Counted from the stretch's first letter, positions 1 to 11,268 are shown. The stretch is DNA of 64,000 nt from Deroplatys truncata (GCA_030765065.1 CM060989.1:59596001-59660000); one strand, 5' to 3'. Numbers and translations are program-made. Notes: generated by a model from the letters alone, not told the origin.

Positions 1-599
1 CAGAGTAGAATCTAGCAGCTTTAATATTAGTTGGACTAAGACCTTTAAAAGAAAGTATTGTATCACAACGTTGGCCAGTTTTATTCATGTTTATAAACTC
101 ACGAGAGAGTTGACTATTGATGGCTGCCAAACAATTATAAACAATGTACATTGCCAAACTTCAAAATTAAGCTTTATAAGGGCAGTACTATTTATCACAG
201 TCATTTGTTTGAAACAACCGTTATATACGTCAGGTCAGGTACTTCTGCGACTGGCCTCGTATCTAGTTAGTCATCTTTGATCAAGTTTTCCATTATCTTT
301 TGTTCTAGATTTACCAATAGTTTGTAACACAAAGCAGTAAATGCACATATGCAATTATAACAATTATAGTGTCTGTAGCAGAACTTAATCCCGGATAGAA
401 GCAGAGGTAATATAATATCGCCAAACCAGCATAGATTATATTATTACAGACACACGCACTAAGCTCTCCATTCCCCTAATTTGCTGCGGTTACTCTTACG
501 CAAGATTAGGCTCAATTTTCCATATGTGAATCATGAAATCCCGGCTAATTAGCAGTATATTCCTGAAGAATATACCCTTTTGGTAAATATTTTTGGAAA
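1..599. other. Unassigned AT-rich sequence
   Basis: No coding frame longer than chance, no tRNA-like box and no terminal repeat is visible here. It precedes the first copy of repeat X, whose left edge I cannot place exactly. Confidence 0.4.
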
Positions 600-1054
600 T
601 ATGTTGATTACTAGAGCTCGCGCGGAATACGATGTTAACCTCGCTACAGCAATAACATTTCGCGCTCTGAGCCAACGAGCCATTATTGACAACACGCCTG
701 AGGAAGATTGTAATACTTCTTCCTTTCCTAATGCCAGCTGTTGCATTGTTTTAATAAAATAGTGAATACTTAGCACAATAAAGCGTATGGTAAATGGTCA
801 ACTACAAAAAAGTATTGATCTGCGACTGGGAAATCGATAATTTTAATACTAACTCATTGTTTTGTTCATTAACACGATAGCTTTATTGTTTTTTGCTTCC
901 CATGTGGGTGAAAACACAGTACTGATCTAAGAAAAATGCAACAATAGCCTCTTTAACAACAATACATAACAGACTCAATAATACTTACAAACCAGCGTGG
1001 GAGTGTAAAAAGTATTCAACTGATAAAAGGGTTTTCCATAAAAAATACATAGTA

Positions 1055-1958
1055 CGAGGGCTGATCAACAAAGACTGAGACTGATTTTTTCCTGTAGCTT
1101 CCGTGATAGTTTCGTATATGTAACATAAATATTTGAAAAGAGCGGGTTTTTATGTATAATGTTGGTAGGCGGCAGCACTCTCGTATTGGTAGGTTGGTAG
1201 TAATGCTCTATTTTGTAGACCCTACGTGCATTTCGCATACCAGACAATCAGGTGCTGCGTCTCTTTACTGATGGAGGGGATGCATTTTTTAAATCGATTA
1301 TCACCGGTGATGAGTCATGGCTGCATCATTATGATCCTGAAGGAAAACAAGCCAGCACAGTGTGGAAATCGCAGGTTCTCCAACACCAAAAAAGGCAAAA
1401 GTTGTTCTATCTGCAGGGAAAGTGATGGTGATCACATTTTTTGACTGTAATGGAATGATTTACCAGCATGCAGTTCCCCCTCACACTGCTGTTACAGCAG
1501 CATACTACACGTCAGTATTGGCTACACTGAGGAAGCACATTGCAAAGAAACGACCAGAGCTTTCTCGGACTGGGTGGCGACTTCATCATGACAATGCACG
1601 GCCTCACGTCACAAATCAAGTCATGCAGTTTCTGGCTCGATTCAACATTACCTGTGTACCACATCCACCTTATAGCCCCGATCTTGCACCCTGTGACTTT
1701 TTTTATTCCCATCACTAAAGGCAAAGCTTAGGGGTATTCGATTAGAGAACTCTGAAACAGTGCTTAAGAAAAGTGAGGCGATTCTCAAGAACCTGACAAA
1801 GAATGGTCTGCAGCACGTGTTCAAGGACTGGCAGAGACGCTATAAAAAGTGGATTGAAGTAGGAGGGGACTACTTTGAAAAAGATCATGCAAACATTGAA
1901 TTGGAGTAATAAACATCTGTGAAAAAAATCAGTCTCAGTCTTTGTTGATCAGCCCTCG
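1055..1958 (+). mobile_element. mariner element, internally deleted
   Basis: Both ends carry the same inverted repeat of about 36 bp, beginning CGAGGGCTGATCAACAAAG, and both are flanked by TA (1053-1054 and 1959-1960), the mariner target duplication. The element is 904 bp against about 1.3 kb for a full mariner, so roughly the first third of the transposase is missing. The paralogous sequences near 13611-13660 and 49418-49465 show the same site without the element. The identical TIRs suggest a fairly recent insertion. Confidence 0.92.
1226..1909 (+). pseudogene. mariner transposase relic (D34D type)
   Basis: This is the catalytic part of a cut-and-paste transposase that would act on the flanking TIRs. 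The first Asp sits in TGDESW (codon 1309-1311), the second in HHDNARPH (1590-1592) and the third in PDLAPCDFF (1695-1697). Exactly 34 residues separate the last two, as in the mariner family. A frameshift lies between the first Asp and the segment SPTPKKAK (near 1365-1385), and a second shift near 1700 breaks the end. A C-terminal block reading RYKKWIEVGGDYFEK is followed by a stop at 1907-1909. The N-terminal DNA-binding half is deleted, so the gene is dead. Confidence 0.88.
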
Positions 1959-2130
1959 TAATTGAAGAGTGCAAATTTAAAGAAATAATATTTACAGCTT
2001 ACACTGCATTAAGAGAATAGTGGAATTTAGTAAATTTAATATATGGGATATGGATATTTGATATTTCTGTAATGTTTTGTCAATATGTAAATTAAATTGA
2101 GTTTTATTTATGGACTCTCTTTAACTACTA

Positions 2131-2375
2131 TGGTCCTTAGCGCCCCATTCTATACTGGGCGTGAAGGACCGGTAATCATGCTTATAGGCCTCTTTATCAG
2201 GCTTGAGGTTCTTTTACTTGATGTAAATCTACGACCACCGGCTTTACTTCCCTTCCGAAGGAAGCCATGCTAAGGATTTTTACGCCCGAAAAAAAATCCA
2301 GCGCCCTCCGCAGGGCTTGAACCCGCGCCTCTGGAACGAGAGGTTAGCATGGTAACCACTACACCACGGAGGACG
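2131..2375 (-). mobile_element. tRNA-derived SINE (family D) inside repeat X
   Basis: Read on the minus strand, the head has a pol III A-box-like segment (GGTGTAGTGGTTACCATG) and a B box (GGTTCAAGCCC), as in a tRNA gene. A body with no acceptor-stem pairing follows, so it is a SINE and not a tRNA gene. It interrupts sequence that is continuous in repeat X copy 2. Confidence 0.7.
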
Positions 2376-2599
2376 ACTGCTGTTTTAATTGGTAAATGAA
2401 TAAACGATTGTGCCTACGTCAATGCTTTTCATTACTGATAGTGGCTGTATTAGTGCCTAGTTTGAATAGGCACAACAAGTGCCTATTGCACCGAGCTCTA
2501 GTGATTTCACATCCTTTTTGCTTTTGCTACTACATACTTACAGCAAGTAGTCGATGCTGTGATTTCATCGGAAATACAGGCTTTGACGATCAAATAGGA

Positions 2600-2692
2600 T
2601 TTTAAAAAAAAAGGCCTCTGTATGTGTAGTGTCTCCCTGTGAACATCATAACTCAAAAATGAAAAGTCAGCAATTTAAGTTTAGCATTTTCC
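2600..2692 (-). repeat. HINE-like fragment
   Basis: A short reverse-oriented piece matches the segment after the microsatellite of the HINE family (words GTGAACA, CATAACTCAAAAA, AAAAGTC). It is diverged and truncated on both sides. Confidence 0.45.
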
Positions 2693-2719
2693 AGGAATGT
2701 GACAGAAAATTTCGATATA

Positions 2720-3661
2720 GAAAATGTTAGGGATTTCCGTGTGTCCCTGTGCCCTGTCTGCTTGAGGGCTGTAGTCTTTTGCGGTTCCTTCATTTTGTCG
2801 CGGTATCTCGTGTTATCTTTTTGCTGGGCGCCTGTTATTGTATTACTAGTTCGAATTTTGCGTTCTTTGTCCTCCGGCTAGCTATTATTTCTCAGTCGGG
2901 CATATCTCTTAAACAGGGTGTGTAAACGGAAAGGATTTATTACTGAAAGATAACACTGATAAAAGAATTTGTTTTTACACTTTTATTGCCGTCACACTTT
3001 ATTCATTTCACAAATTATTCTTGATACACGCCCGACTGAAACTGTTATATTTTTTATGTTACTATAATCACTTATTTGCTGCACATTATTAATTCGCGTA
3101 TTTCACATTTATAACTAACTTTACGACGCGAGAGATTCTGTTAAACTGTGCGACGTGTAACCTTTGTATGATTCTGTTAAACTGTGCGACGTATAACCTT
3201 TGTATGATTCTGTTGGACTGCACGACGTATTACCCCCGAATGCTTCTGTTGGACTGAGCGATACTTGTCTCTGGCTTCATAATATATACTCCCTCACCCC
3301 AATATGCCTAAACATTATAACAGAGCTGCTATTGGTTAATAAAACGCGCCAACATTAGCGTCTATTTTTATATCCAATCAAAATTACGAACACATATGCT
3401 CTAAGGAAAATATTCCCTCCATTTCTACAGAAAAGCGCGCTAATCTGACGTCATTTGCTTGTCTCTTCTAATTAATAAACAACTCACCCCATCGTTTTAT
3501 TGTTACCCGCTCCTATTGTCAGTTTCAGTGAGGCCGTGTAAACTTATTTCCTAACAATGCTTATAGTTAACAAACATCTCAAATCAATGTCATACAATAA
3601 TGTTAATTTACACTATAATCACTCTGGCATTTACAGTGTTGTGATATAAAATACTGCCACA
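2720..3661 (-). mobile_element. Solo LTR of the tandem-PBS family, inverted copy
   Basis: The reverse complement starts TGTGGCAGTATTTTAT at 3661, as the other four LTRs do, and contains TATATATT (3282-3289), a poly(A) signal near AATAAAAGTG, and the conserved block GCTAGCCGGAGGACA (rc near 2868-2882). Four tandem units of about 35-40 bp carrying GCGACGT lie at about 3125-3262. The other end is diverged: I see a weak primer-site-like word (GGCGCCCAG) but no clear CA terminus or target duplication, so the left edge is approximate. Confidence 0.7.
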
Positions 3662-4149
3662 ACTTCATCCATTCTTCTTGGGATGGTAGCCGCAATAATC
3701 TGTGTAAGTCGTGGTGCAAGAACTGTCCCCTGCGTTGTATAACCTATACCTGTATTTATAAAGGTAAGGTAAAGGCACGGAGGAACGGAGAGGTCCCCCG
3801 CAACCGAGGCGGGACACCGCAAGTAGGGAACGCCCACTTTTTGCTTCTACCGTGATCCCTGGAAGTGAAGGATGAATTAGAAAGAAAAGGGGAAAAACAT
3901 TAAAAAAAAGAAAAGAAGAAGAAGAAAAAAAGAAATTAAAAAGTAAAAGAAAAAAAAGAATAAAAGAAACTATATTTATGTACACAAATAAGTGTAAACT
4001 GTAAATAACCCTCTATCCCTTGTACATTTCCCTCCACCCGCTGCATGTACCCTTCCCAGAGCTCACTTTTTGTTTCAGGACCAACAGCATCACGCTGAGG
4101 ACAGCTAGACGACTCAACTCCCTCTCCAGTTGAAGCCACATCACCGGTA
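3662..4149. other. Low-complexity and unassigned sequence
   Basis: It holds a GC-rich repeat-like segment at about 3765-3845, an A/G-rich run at 3880-3965, and otherwise unassigned sequence. No gene seen. Confidence 0.35.
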
Positions 4150-4525
4150 ATGTACCTACATCATTAACTCAGCACGACACCTTAACCCTGCTCCTTCTGC
4201 ATGAGCATGAATACCACCACTAACAATAGGACCCTGGTCTGGGCATCTGTCAAGACCAGTACCTACTCCCCACTCTGTCTGTATACTCTCTTGTATGCAG
4301 GCATCATTTTAGCAATCACCCACTAACCTTCGGTTTGCTTCGGCGGTACCGGACACCACCTTACCTTCGTTTTCCTTCCATCACTGTAGCGTAGCTAGTG
4401 CATGGTAGGGGAGGCGATGTAGATCCCTTTCAGATGATCGCCACCTGGTGTGGCGGAGGCGGGGCCACACCATTAAAATTTAAAAAAAAAATAAAAAAAA
4501 ATAAAAAAAAAAAAAAAAGATGAGA
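4150..4525 (+). repeat. 3' end of a non-LTR retrotransposon (candidate)
   Basis: The segment ends in a long A-rich tail (4479-4519). Just before it is a hairpin-prone block GAGGCGATGTAG...GATCGCCACC that recurs near 26913-26960. A shared 3' terminal hairpin followed by poly(A) is typical of a LINE tail or a SINE using that LINE. No ORF is recognisable. Confidence 0.5.
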
Positions 4526-4940
4526 GGATACCTGAGGAGCGACCAGTTCTGGATGACGACGTGGTGCTTACGTTACCAGATCGAACGTATCCGACGTGCC
4601 CGAGTCTCCCTACAAGCCTCCGAACCTCCGGCGGTTCCCCCTGGTGCGGCGGGTCCTAACTAGCAAGCCCGTCACGACGACAGGGAAGAAATCTCTACAC
4701 AGCGCATATCAAATGCCAAGCCTCCGAACACCGTCGCCCGGTCAGATGACAAGGAAGATGAAGGGTACAGAAAATTAGGGGTAAAAAAGTCGTGGTAGTA
4801 GATGAACCACTCAAACATTCGCCTGCCAACCCGGGAAAACCACGAAAAACCCATCGGTCCAGGGGGCAGTCGCCGGGAATCGAACCCGATAGCTCCCCAA
4901 TGCGATTTGCACACGTTACTACGTCACCATATCGCTCGGT
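4526..4940 (-). mobile_element. tRNA-derived SINE (family A), minus strand
   Basis: On the minus strand the head has the B box GGGTTCGATTCCCGGCGAC, followed by the family word GATGGGTTTTTCGTGG and GTTGGCAGGCGAATG. The same order recurs at 16525, 21523, 27010, 55470, 57330 and 57989. The distal part (4526-4700) is GC-rich and diverged from the other copies. Confidence 0.75.
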
Positions 4941-5667
4941 TATAAAGGTAAATAGTAAATAAAGTTCAAATATATGCCTGTCATTTGAAATTTCAAAAAA
5001 GAGGTGGCTAGGAGTGCGAATGAAACCTAAAATACGATTAACTACAATTTTAAACGTCCCCCTCAGTGTATAAATTTACATGATGTTTAAAAAATTTACG
5101 TTATAAGTAAATAAATACTTATTTAGCGTGGGAAGTTTTGAAGTGAAACTTTTGTAAGTAGAGATAAGATTATGGTTAGCAGTAAAGTCTTATTTTTCGG
5201 TTTAATACAAATGCTGGTTTATTCTGCTCCATTTCCTCCAGAAGCACTTTAATCACAACCGCCATGTTCTTGTCGTAGATATCGCTCATACAAGAGAGAA
5301 AAAATATGTAAATGGAAGTCGCCTACAGAGAAGTTGAGCGTACAATATAGCATCAGAATTATCAGTCTCGTTCTTAGTGAATATAGTTCCTCAGGAACTC
5401 ATTTGCATAGAAGGCTGTGAACGCGGCAGAGCGCCAACTGAGACCTAGCCATGCATTCCTAATGGAATATAAAGACGTACTGCGTGGATTTGCTATATAG
5501 TCTTGTGTTATCGCGTATTTCTCCACTTGATTTGCCTTCTCTACGAATACATCCGTACAAAAAGAGGCTGCTATGTCGTCTTGAAGAGGAAAAACGTACA
5601 TTGTCGTGATAATCGAGCCGACGTATCGATAGCAATCTTTGAAATGCTTTTCAAACTTATGTTATAG
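4941..5667. other. Unassigned sequence
   Basis: AT-rich. A 75-codon minus-strand frame at 5374-5601 resembles nothing I know and has no support beyond being open. Confidence 0.3.
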
Positions 5668-5685
5668 GGTCTCGCTACTTACATA

Positions 5686-7032
5686 CGAGGGCGGATTGAT
5701 AAGTAAGTTACTTTTTAAACAAAATAACATTTTTTTCTACAAAATCAATTTTATTTCTCAATATAGTCTCCTTTCAATTCAATACACGCTGTCCAACGCC
5801 TCTCCAGGTTTTTTAACCCTTCCAAAGAATATGATTTTTCGAAGTCTGCAAAACATGAGGCTGTTTCTACCATGATGTGTTCACTGGACGTGGATTTCTA
5901 TCCCAACGAGCCAATTTTTCAGGTTTGCGAAGAGGAAGAAGTCTCTCGGAGCCAAATCTGGAGAATATGGTGTGTGAGGTAGCAGTTCATAGCCCAATTC
6001 CACAAATTTTGCGATGGCAATGGTTAACTTGTGTACGGTTGCATTATCCCGGTGAAACAGAACCTTTTTCTTCACCAAATGGGGTCGTTTCTTTAACAAT
6101 TGCTTATAAAACCGATCCAGCATTGCAGCATAATATGAACCTGTGATCGTTTTACCCTTTTCCAGATAGTGGTTGTCTATCACCCTTTGTGAATCCTAAA
6201 AGACAGCTGCCATGATTTTTCCTGCCGACGGAATGGTTTTCGCTTTCTTTGGAGCAACTTCGTCGAAGGAAATCCACTGCTTTGATTGTTGTTTGGTTTC
6301 GGGTTGATCCAAGTTTCATCAACCGTACTATAACGCCTCAAAAACTCATTTGGTTTGCACTGGAACATGTTCAAACATCCCTGTGAAATGGTCACACGAT
6401 TCCGCTTGTTCTGTGAGCAGTCGCGGCACCCATCTAGCTGACAGCTTTCTCATACCCAAAAATTCGTGCAGCATGATGTACACCCATTCACTAGAGATGT
6501 TTACGGTCTTGTCTATCTCACGGATATTCATTCGGCGGCCTTCCAACACAATATCGTTAATTTTGTTCATCATTTCTTCTGTTGCGACCTCAACTAAAAA
6601 TTTTAATACCTGTAGGAACAACAATAATTATAGTTGCTCCTGTAAAATAAGCTCGTGTATCAACATCTATCCTGTGCGCACGTCATCTCTTGTGCTCGAA
6701 CGGCCACATCGAAATTCTGTGAACCACTTGTGAACCATGTCATGTGATGGAGCAGAGTCCCCATAATACTTGTTCAGCTTTTCTTCCGTTTCCTGTACCG
6801 TCTTACCACGCAAAAAGTAGTGCTTTATCAGAACACCAAATTCACTATTCCCCATTTTCTACGAAGCAACACACACCTGCTTATTTTAGACGCTCTCAAC
6901 AATGTTCTAAGAAACAAATGACGAATATCTGCGATTATATCCAGCATAGATGTAAGACTTGGGTGCAAACAAGGAACCTGTAATTAGAACGCTATCTGTC
7001 GTCAAAGTCATGGACTTATCAATCCGCCCTCG
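5686..7032 (-). mobile_element. mariner element, near full length
   Basis: Inverted repeats beginning CGAGGGCGGATTGATAAGT lie at both ends, with TA duplications at 5684-5685 and 7033-7034. Length 1347 bp is normal for a mariner. The TIR differs from that of the mariner at 1055-1958 after the shared CGAGGGC, so these are two subfamilies. Confidence 0.92.
5881..6855 (-). pseudogene. mariner transposase, decayed (D34D)
   Basis: Starting at 6855 on the minus strand, the N-terminal DNA-binding part is readable (FLRGKTVQETEEKL, HKWFTEFRCGR). It is followed in shifted frames by a second helix-turn-helix segment (RRMNIREIDKTVNIS), the first catalytic Asp in VDETWI, the second in HRDNATVHK and the third in PDLAPRDFFLF. 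Thirty-four residues separate the last two. At least three frameshifts or stops break the frame between 6180 and 6700, so it is inactive. All catalytic positions survive in the DNA. Confidence 0.88.
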
Positions 7033-7144
7033 TACAGTAAGAAGAGAAGCATTGTAGTACATCTATGCCAATATTTCACCGGAAATACATACTTTGGGGC
7101 CCCTGTAACAAAAAACAAACATTTTTGAAAAAAGATAGGAGTGC

Positions 7145-7146
7145 GT

Positions 7147-7187
<41 letters not shown>
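7145..7187. repeat. (GT)n microsatellite
   Basis: A nearly pure GT run inside the HINE copy, matching the microsatellite position of that family. Confidence 0.95.
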
Positions 7188-7190
<3 letters not shown>

Positions 7191-7397
7191 AGCATAACTC
7201 AAAACGAATAAGTAGTACATTTTATATTTGAGTCGGATACTGTTTAAACATTCCAAGCGAGGATTTTCAAGAGAATTCCACTACCAAAACCACCCTACCA
7301 CTTGGTTGTGTTTCCCTTTATCAAAAATCGTATAACGACGTTCATTAAAATATATTTCAAGACATGTGTATGACCAAGAAGACAATACCTTGTTATC

Positions 7398-8094
7398 ACT
7401 TTCTCTACCACGTACCCATGTAGTAGGTAGAGAAGGTAATGCATTCCAACCAAAAATTCGATATAGGGATTTCACCGAAAATACATGTTTTGAGAACCCT
7501 TGAATAAAAAAGGACTTTTCAGAAAAAGGTTTTATATGTGTGCGTGTGTGTATGAAGATACTGAACGACAGGAACATTTTAAAACAATTCAAGATTTTTC
7601 CTAATTTTCGATTTTTTCCAAAATGCATCAACAATTCTGATTACGATATCATGTCTAACGTATTTAAATAACAAATAAAATGTATATATTTAATTTTCTG
7701 GGAACACGCCAGTAAATATTCTTCTTTCAGAAGGAACGTTGTATAATTTTGTATAACTGGTAAACCATAGACAAAAATATACCACCCAAAACATAGATCT
7801 CTTTAAAAAACACAATTTATTTCAAATAACATTTTTGTGGCCTCGACAATTTAGGATCAATTGTTATTGGTTTGAATTTTCCATACTTTCGACTTTTTTT
7901 AAATCGCTACCGCAATACAGTTGTTTGTCACGATGTCAGAGAAAGAGTATGGAATTTCAAGATTAGCATACACGACATCTGACTATTGATTCATTCAGTT
8001 TCCTCAATCCGCCTTGTAACTTCAACGAAATCTGTAATGAAAGCCATTTCTGTAAAGGGTTATCTCGATTAACATGAAGTAGATAGAAAAAAAA
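7398..8094 (-). mobile_element. Older HINE-family copy (reverse)
   Basis: Begins ACTTTCTCTACCACGTAC (a variant of the family start) and runs through CATGTTTTGAG and the terminal AACATGAAGTAGATAG. It abuts the next, forward copy through a run of A. Confidence 0.7.
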
Positions 8095-8985
8095 TCTGAT
8101 GTGTTACACTCACATGACTTTCCCTACTCTTGTACAAACTATTTTTACAAACGCTTATTCTCCATCTACTTCATGTTAATCGAGACTCTATCTTATTGCT
8201 AATTTTTTTTGTAGATGTAAGGGAAATATATATTTACAAAGGCAATATAGAAATACAGTAGCCTTTAAACATAGACATATCTCTTAATAGCTGGCTGCTA
8301 TGTGCAGCACCAGATTAATACTGTTTGCATATCCAAGACAAAAAATGAATAACGAATTCCCATTTGAGAAAAGTATTGAAAAATATAAGGGAATAACAAG
8401 CAATATCTCGAAAATGGTTCACTCAACAAAACAATGTATATGACATATATTGTGTATTTTACCGCGATCTACATTTTTTGTGCAGTAAAATTTTGTCTAT
8501 CTCAAGGTTTAAAAGTTATGCAAAAGTCGTTCACAATGGAGAATACTTTTGGAGACATTCCCAGAAAATTCAAGATATATACATTTTATTTGTCATGAAA
8601 ATATCTTAAACATATGATATTTTAATCAAAATCGTTAGAGCCAGTTTTGCGAAAATTAAAATTTTCGAAAAATGTTCCATGTAAAGGGTAATCTGGGGTG
8701 GGGGGATTTTCTTGAAAACCTTCGTGTCGCAACTCTGGAAGATACTGAACCTAAATACCAAGTTTGGTGTTTATCCGACTGTTCGTTTCTGAGTTATGCT
8801 GTTCACAGACAGACACACACACAGACGGACAGACCACACACAGACACATACACGGACATGTTTCCAAAAATGCTTGTTTTTGGATTCAGGGGATCTCAAA
8901 ACATGTATTTCCGGTGAAATCTCGGTATCTAATTTTTGGGTGGAATACAATACTTCCCCTACTTACGATACCTAGTAGAGAAAGT
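8095..8985 (+). mobile_element. HINE copy (forward)
   Basis: Left end TCTGATGTGTTACACTCAC, then ACTTTCCCTACT; right end CTAGTAGAGAAAGT. Inside are the block CCATGTAAAGGG and a CA-rich microsatellite. A-runs flank both ends. No functional ORF; the open frame starting at 8672 is the same spurious frame seen in many copies. Confidence 0.88.
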
Positions 8986-8991
8986 AAAAAG

Positions 8992-10820
8992 TCTGTGTTA
9001 CACTCACATAACTTTCTCTACTCTTGTACAAACTATTTTTACAAACGCTTATTCACCGTATGCTTCATGTTAATCGAGATGTTAATCTTATTGCTAATTT
9101 TCTTGCAGATGCAAGGGGAATATGGTAGGCTTTAAGTGATAGTCAAATCTTTAACAGCTGATTGCTATGTGGAGTATTTCATTCTCTTTGCATGTCCAGG
9201 AATAAAAGAATTCCCTTTTGAGAAAAAGTATAAATATCGTAAAATTCAAACAAATATCTAGGAACATCACGATAATGGGTCACTCAGACGAAACAGTGTG
9301 TATCACATAAATTGTGTGTTTTAACGAGATCTACATTTTTTTGTGTATTAAAATTTTGTCTATCTCTTACGGTTTACCAGTTATGCGAAAGTCATTCAAA
9401 ATGAAGAGGAATTTTAGGGACATTCCCAGAAAATTGATACGGTAATTTGTATCACAAATTACTTAAATGTAAATAATGATTGTAATATGAATATGTATTT
9501 TTATGTGACATTGATTTCAGATGTTTATTAATTGTAATTATTATTGGTAAATAATAATATACGGCTTTACTGAAACTGTCAGTAATGGCGCAATAATGCA
9601 GCGATGGGGTGAGTTGTTTATCATTACCGGGAACAAGGAAGTTACGTAATGTTTCGCGCCTTTTCGGTAGAAGCTTCTAGAATGTTTTCCTAAAGCATAT
9701 GTATTCCTGGTTTTCATTGGATATTAAAATAGACGCTAATGTTGGCGCGTTTTATTAGCCAATAGCAGTTCATTTATAATGTTTAGGCATGTCGAGGAGT
9801 GGGAGTATATAAGCCAGGTCCGAGGTAGATCGCCCCGCAGTTCAACAAAATTCTCAATACCTTACACGTCGGTCGCTCAGTTCATCAAAATTTCTAGCAC
9901 GCTGTCTTCAGTTCGTCATAAGTTACGCGCAGCAGAATTACGAGAATCTAAAGTATTATACAGTTAAATATACACAAAGTTGAAGTATGCGAGTTAAAAG
10001 TGATAAGTAAGAAGTTATTACAAACAGTTTCAGTTTGGCGAGTATCCAGATCAATATGTAAAGGTGTTTGTGAACGTGTTCGGCAATAAAAGTTATAAAA
10101 CCAATTTCTTCATTAAGTATAATTTCTGGATAAAAGATTCCTTTCCGCTTCACAACCTGTAAGAGATATATGTTCTACCAAGATAAGATGATAGCTAGCC
10201 GGAGGACAATCTACGAAACTTAAATTCTTTCGAGCACTAATTGATGCAAATTGCTACGCCAGATGGAGCTACAAACCAAACAAGGAGTGACGTCATAAGA
10301 TGGCTTCAACACACGTGATGTAAACAACATTACGTGAGAAACATTATTTTATCGCAAATTGGCTTCCACAACGTGGGGCTACAAATACACAAAAACTTAT
10401 TAAACAAGCATCTACCGTTGCAAAATTCAAGATATAAGTTTTATTTGCTATAAAATATCTTAAAGATGTATTTTAATAAAATCGTTAGACCATTGTTGAG
10501 AGACTCAACAATTTCGAAATATCTTCTATATAAAGGGTAGTCTGAGGTAGGGGATTTTCTTGAAGGTCTTCGTGTCGTATCCTTGGAACATACTAAAACC
10601 GAATACCAAGTTTGGTATTTATCCGACTGTTCGTTTTGAGTTATGTTGTTCACAGGCAGACACACACGGACATGATTCCAAAAATGTTTTATTTGGATTC
10701 AGGGCACCGCAAAACATGCATTTTCGGTGAAACCTCGGTATTGAATTTTTGGGTGGAATGCAATACTTCCCCTATTTACTATACGTAGTAGAGAAAGTCA
10801 TGTGAATGTAACACAAGATA
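8992..10820 (+). mobile_element. HINE copy (forward) split by a solo LTR, with a swapped right end
   Basis: It starts TCTGTGTTACACTCAC, six bases after the previous copy ends, so the two are head to tail. The LTR 9435-10422 interrupts it. The right end AGTAGAGAAAGT (ends 10798) is followed by CATGTGAATGTAACAC, which normally belongs, inverted, to the left end. This copy therefore ends in an inverted left terminus. Confidence 0.85.
9435..10422 (+). mobile_element. Solo LTR, tandem-PBS family
   Basis: Starts TGATACGGTAATTTG and ends TACCGTTGCA, an imperfect inverted repeat, with AAAT at 9431-9434 and 10423-10426. TATATAA is at 9806-9812 and a poly(A) signal near AATAAAAGTT (about 10085). The conserved block GCTAGCCGGAGGACA lies near 10195. 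After it come three modules of the type GCAAATTGGCTTCC...GTGGGGCT, the clearest at 10353-10380, resembling a tRNA-Lys primer-binding site inside the LTR. No gag or pol is present. The flanking HINE sequence is continuous across it. Confidence 0.88.
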
Positions 10821-10849
10821 TTGGTTTTAGCAACCCGATCCATGATCCT

Positions 10850-11268
10850 CTAGGATTTTCATTTTCTAACCTTCCAAACTTTCGCTTTACTTAATTATAC
10901 TGAGGGAAGATTATTACAGCTATCACCCCTCCTACTTAGTGACACTGATATAGGTTGTAGCTTAGGCTAGGTATATTAACAGTGAAGAGGAGCAGAAGTG
11001 AATTAAATTAGATTTAATTAGAAATAATAATTTAACAAGCAAGGGGGATGAGCTGTTGTAATATTTAGCTCACACAGTGATGAGGGAAAATATACCACGT
11101 TATTAAATATTTGTATAATCTGCACACTGACGATAAAATCAACCACGATAATGAGTATCATTATCCGCTTCTGTCATGTTTGTGAGTAAACTAAAACATC
11201 ACTGAACAAGCTTCACATCATTAATAATATTCGTTAGTGTATGACGCAAATAATTTTCAGAGATTATA
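10850..11268. other. Unassigned AT-rich sequence
   Basis: No ORF, tRNA-like box or known repeat recognised. Confidence 0.35.

Larger units (their letters stand above)
600..2600 (+). repeat. Repeat X, copy 1, split by a mariner and a SINE
   Basis: Blocks here match 13040-13990 and, inverted, 49214-50015. Shared landmarks are the core ACACCTGAGGAAG, the motif AGCACAATAAAGCG, and a tract around GAAGAGTGCAAATTTAA. In this copy the tract is interrupted at a TA by the mariner 1055-1958, and further on by a tRNA-like SINE near 2131-2375. No protein is visible. The class is unknown. Repeated GCCTATTTT-like words in the other copies could suggest a non-autonomous DNA transposon, but I could not find termini. 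Confidence 0.6.
5668..7390 (-). mobile_element. HINE copy (reverse) split by a mariner
   Basis: The family start (CTACTTACATA...CAGTAAG) is interrupted at its TA by the mariner 5686-7032. After the mariner the family continues with TTTCACCGGAAATACAT, a (GT)n tract and ATAGCATAACTCAAAA. The sequence is diverged, which marks an older copy. Confidence 0.7.

Noticed and set aside
3665-3985. 106-codon Phe/Leu-rich minus-strand frame resembling a membrane protein
   Set aside because: It is a translation of an A/G-rich low-complexity run (TTC/TTT codons), not a gene.
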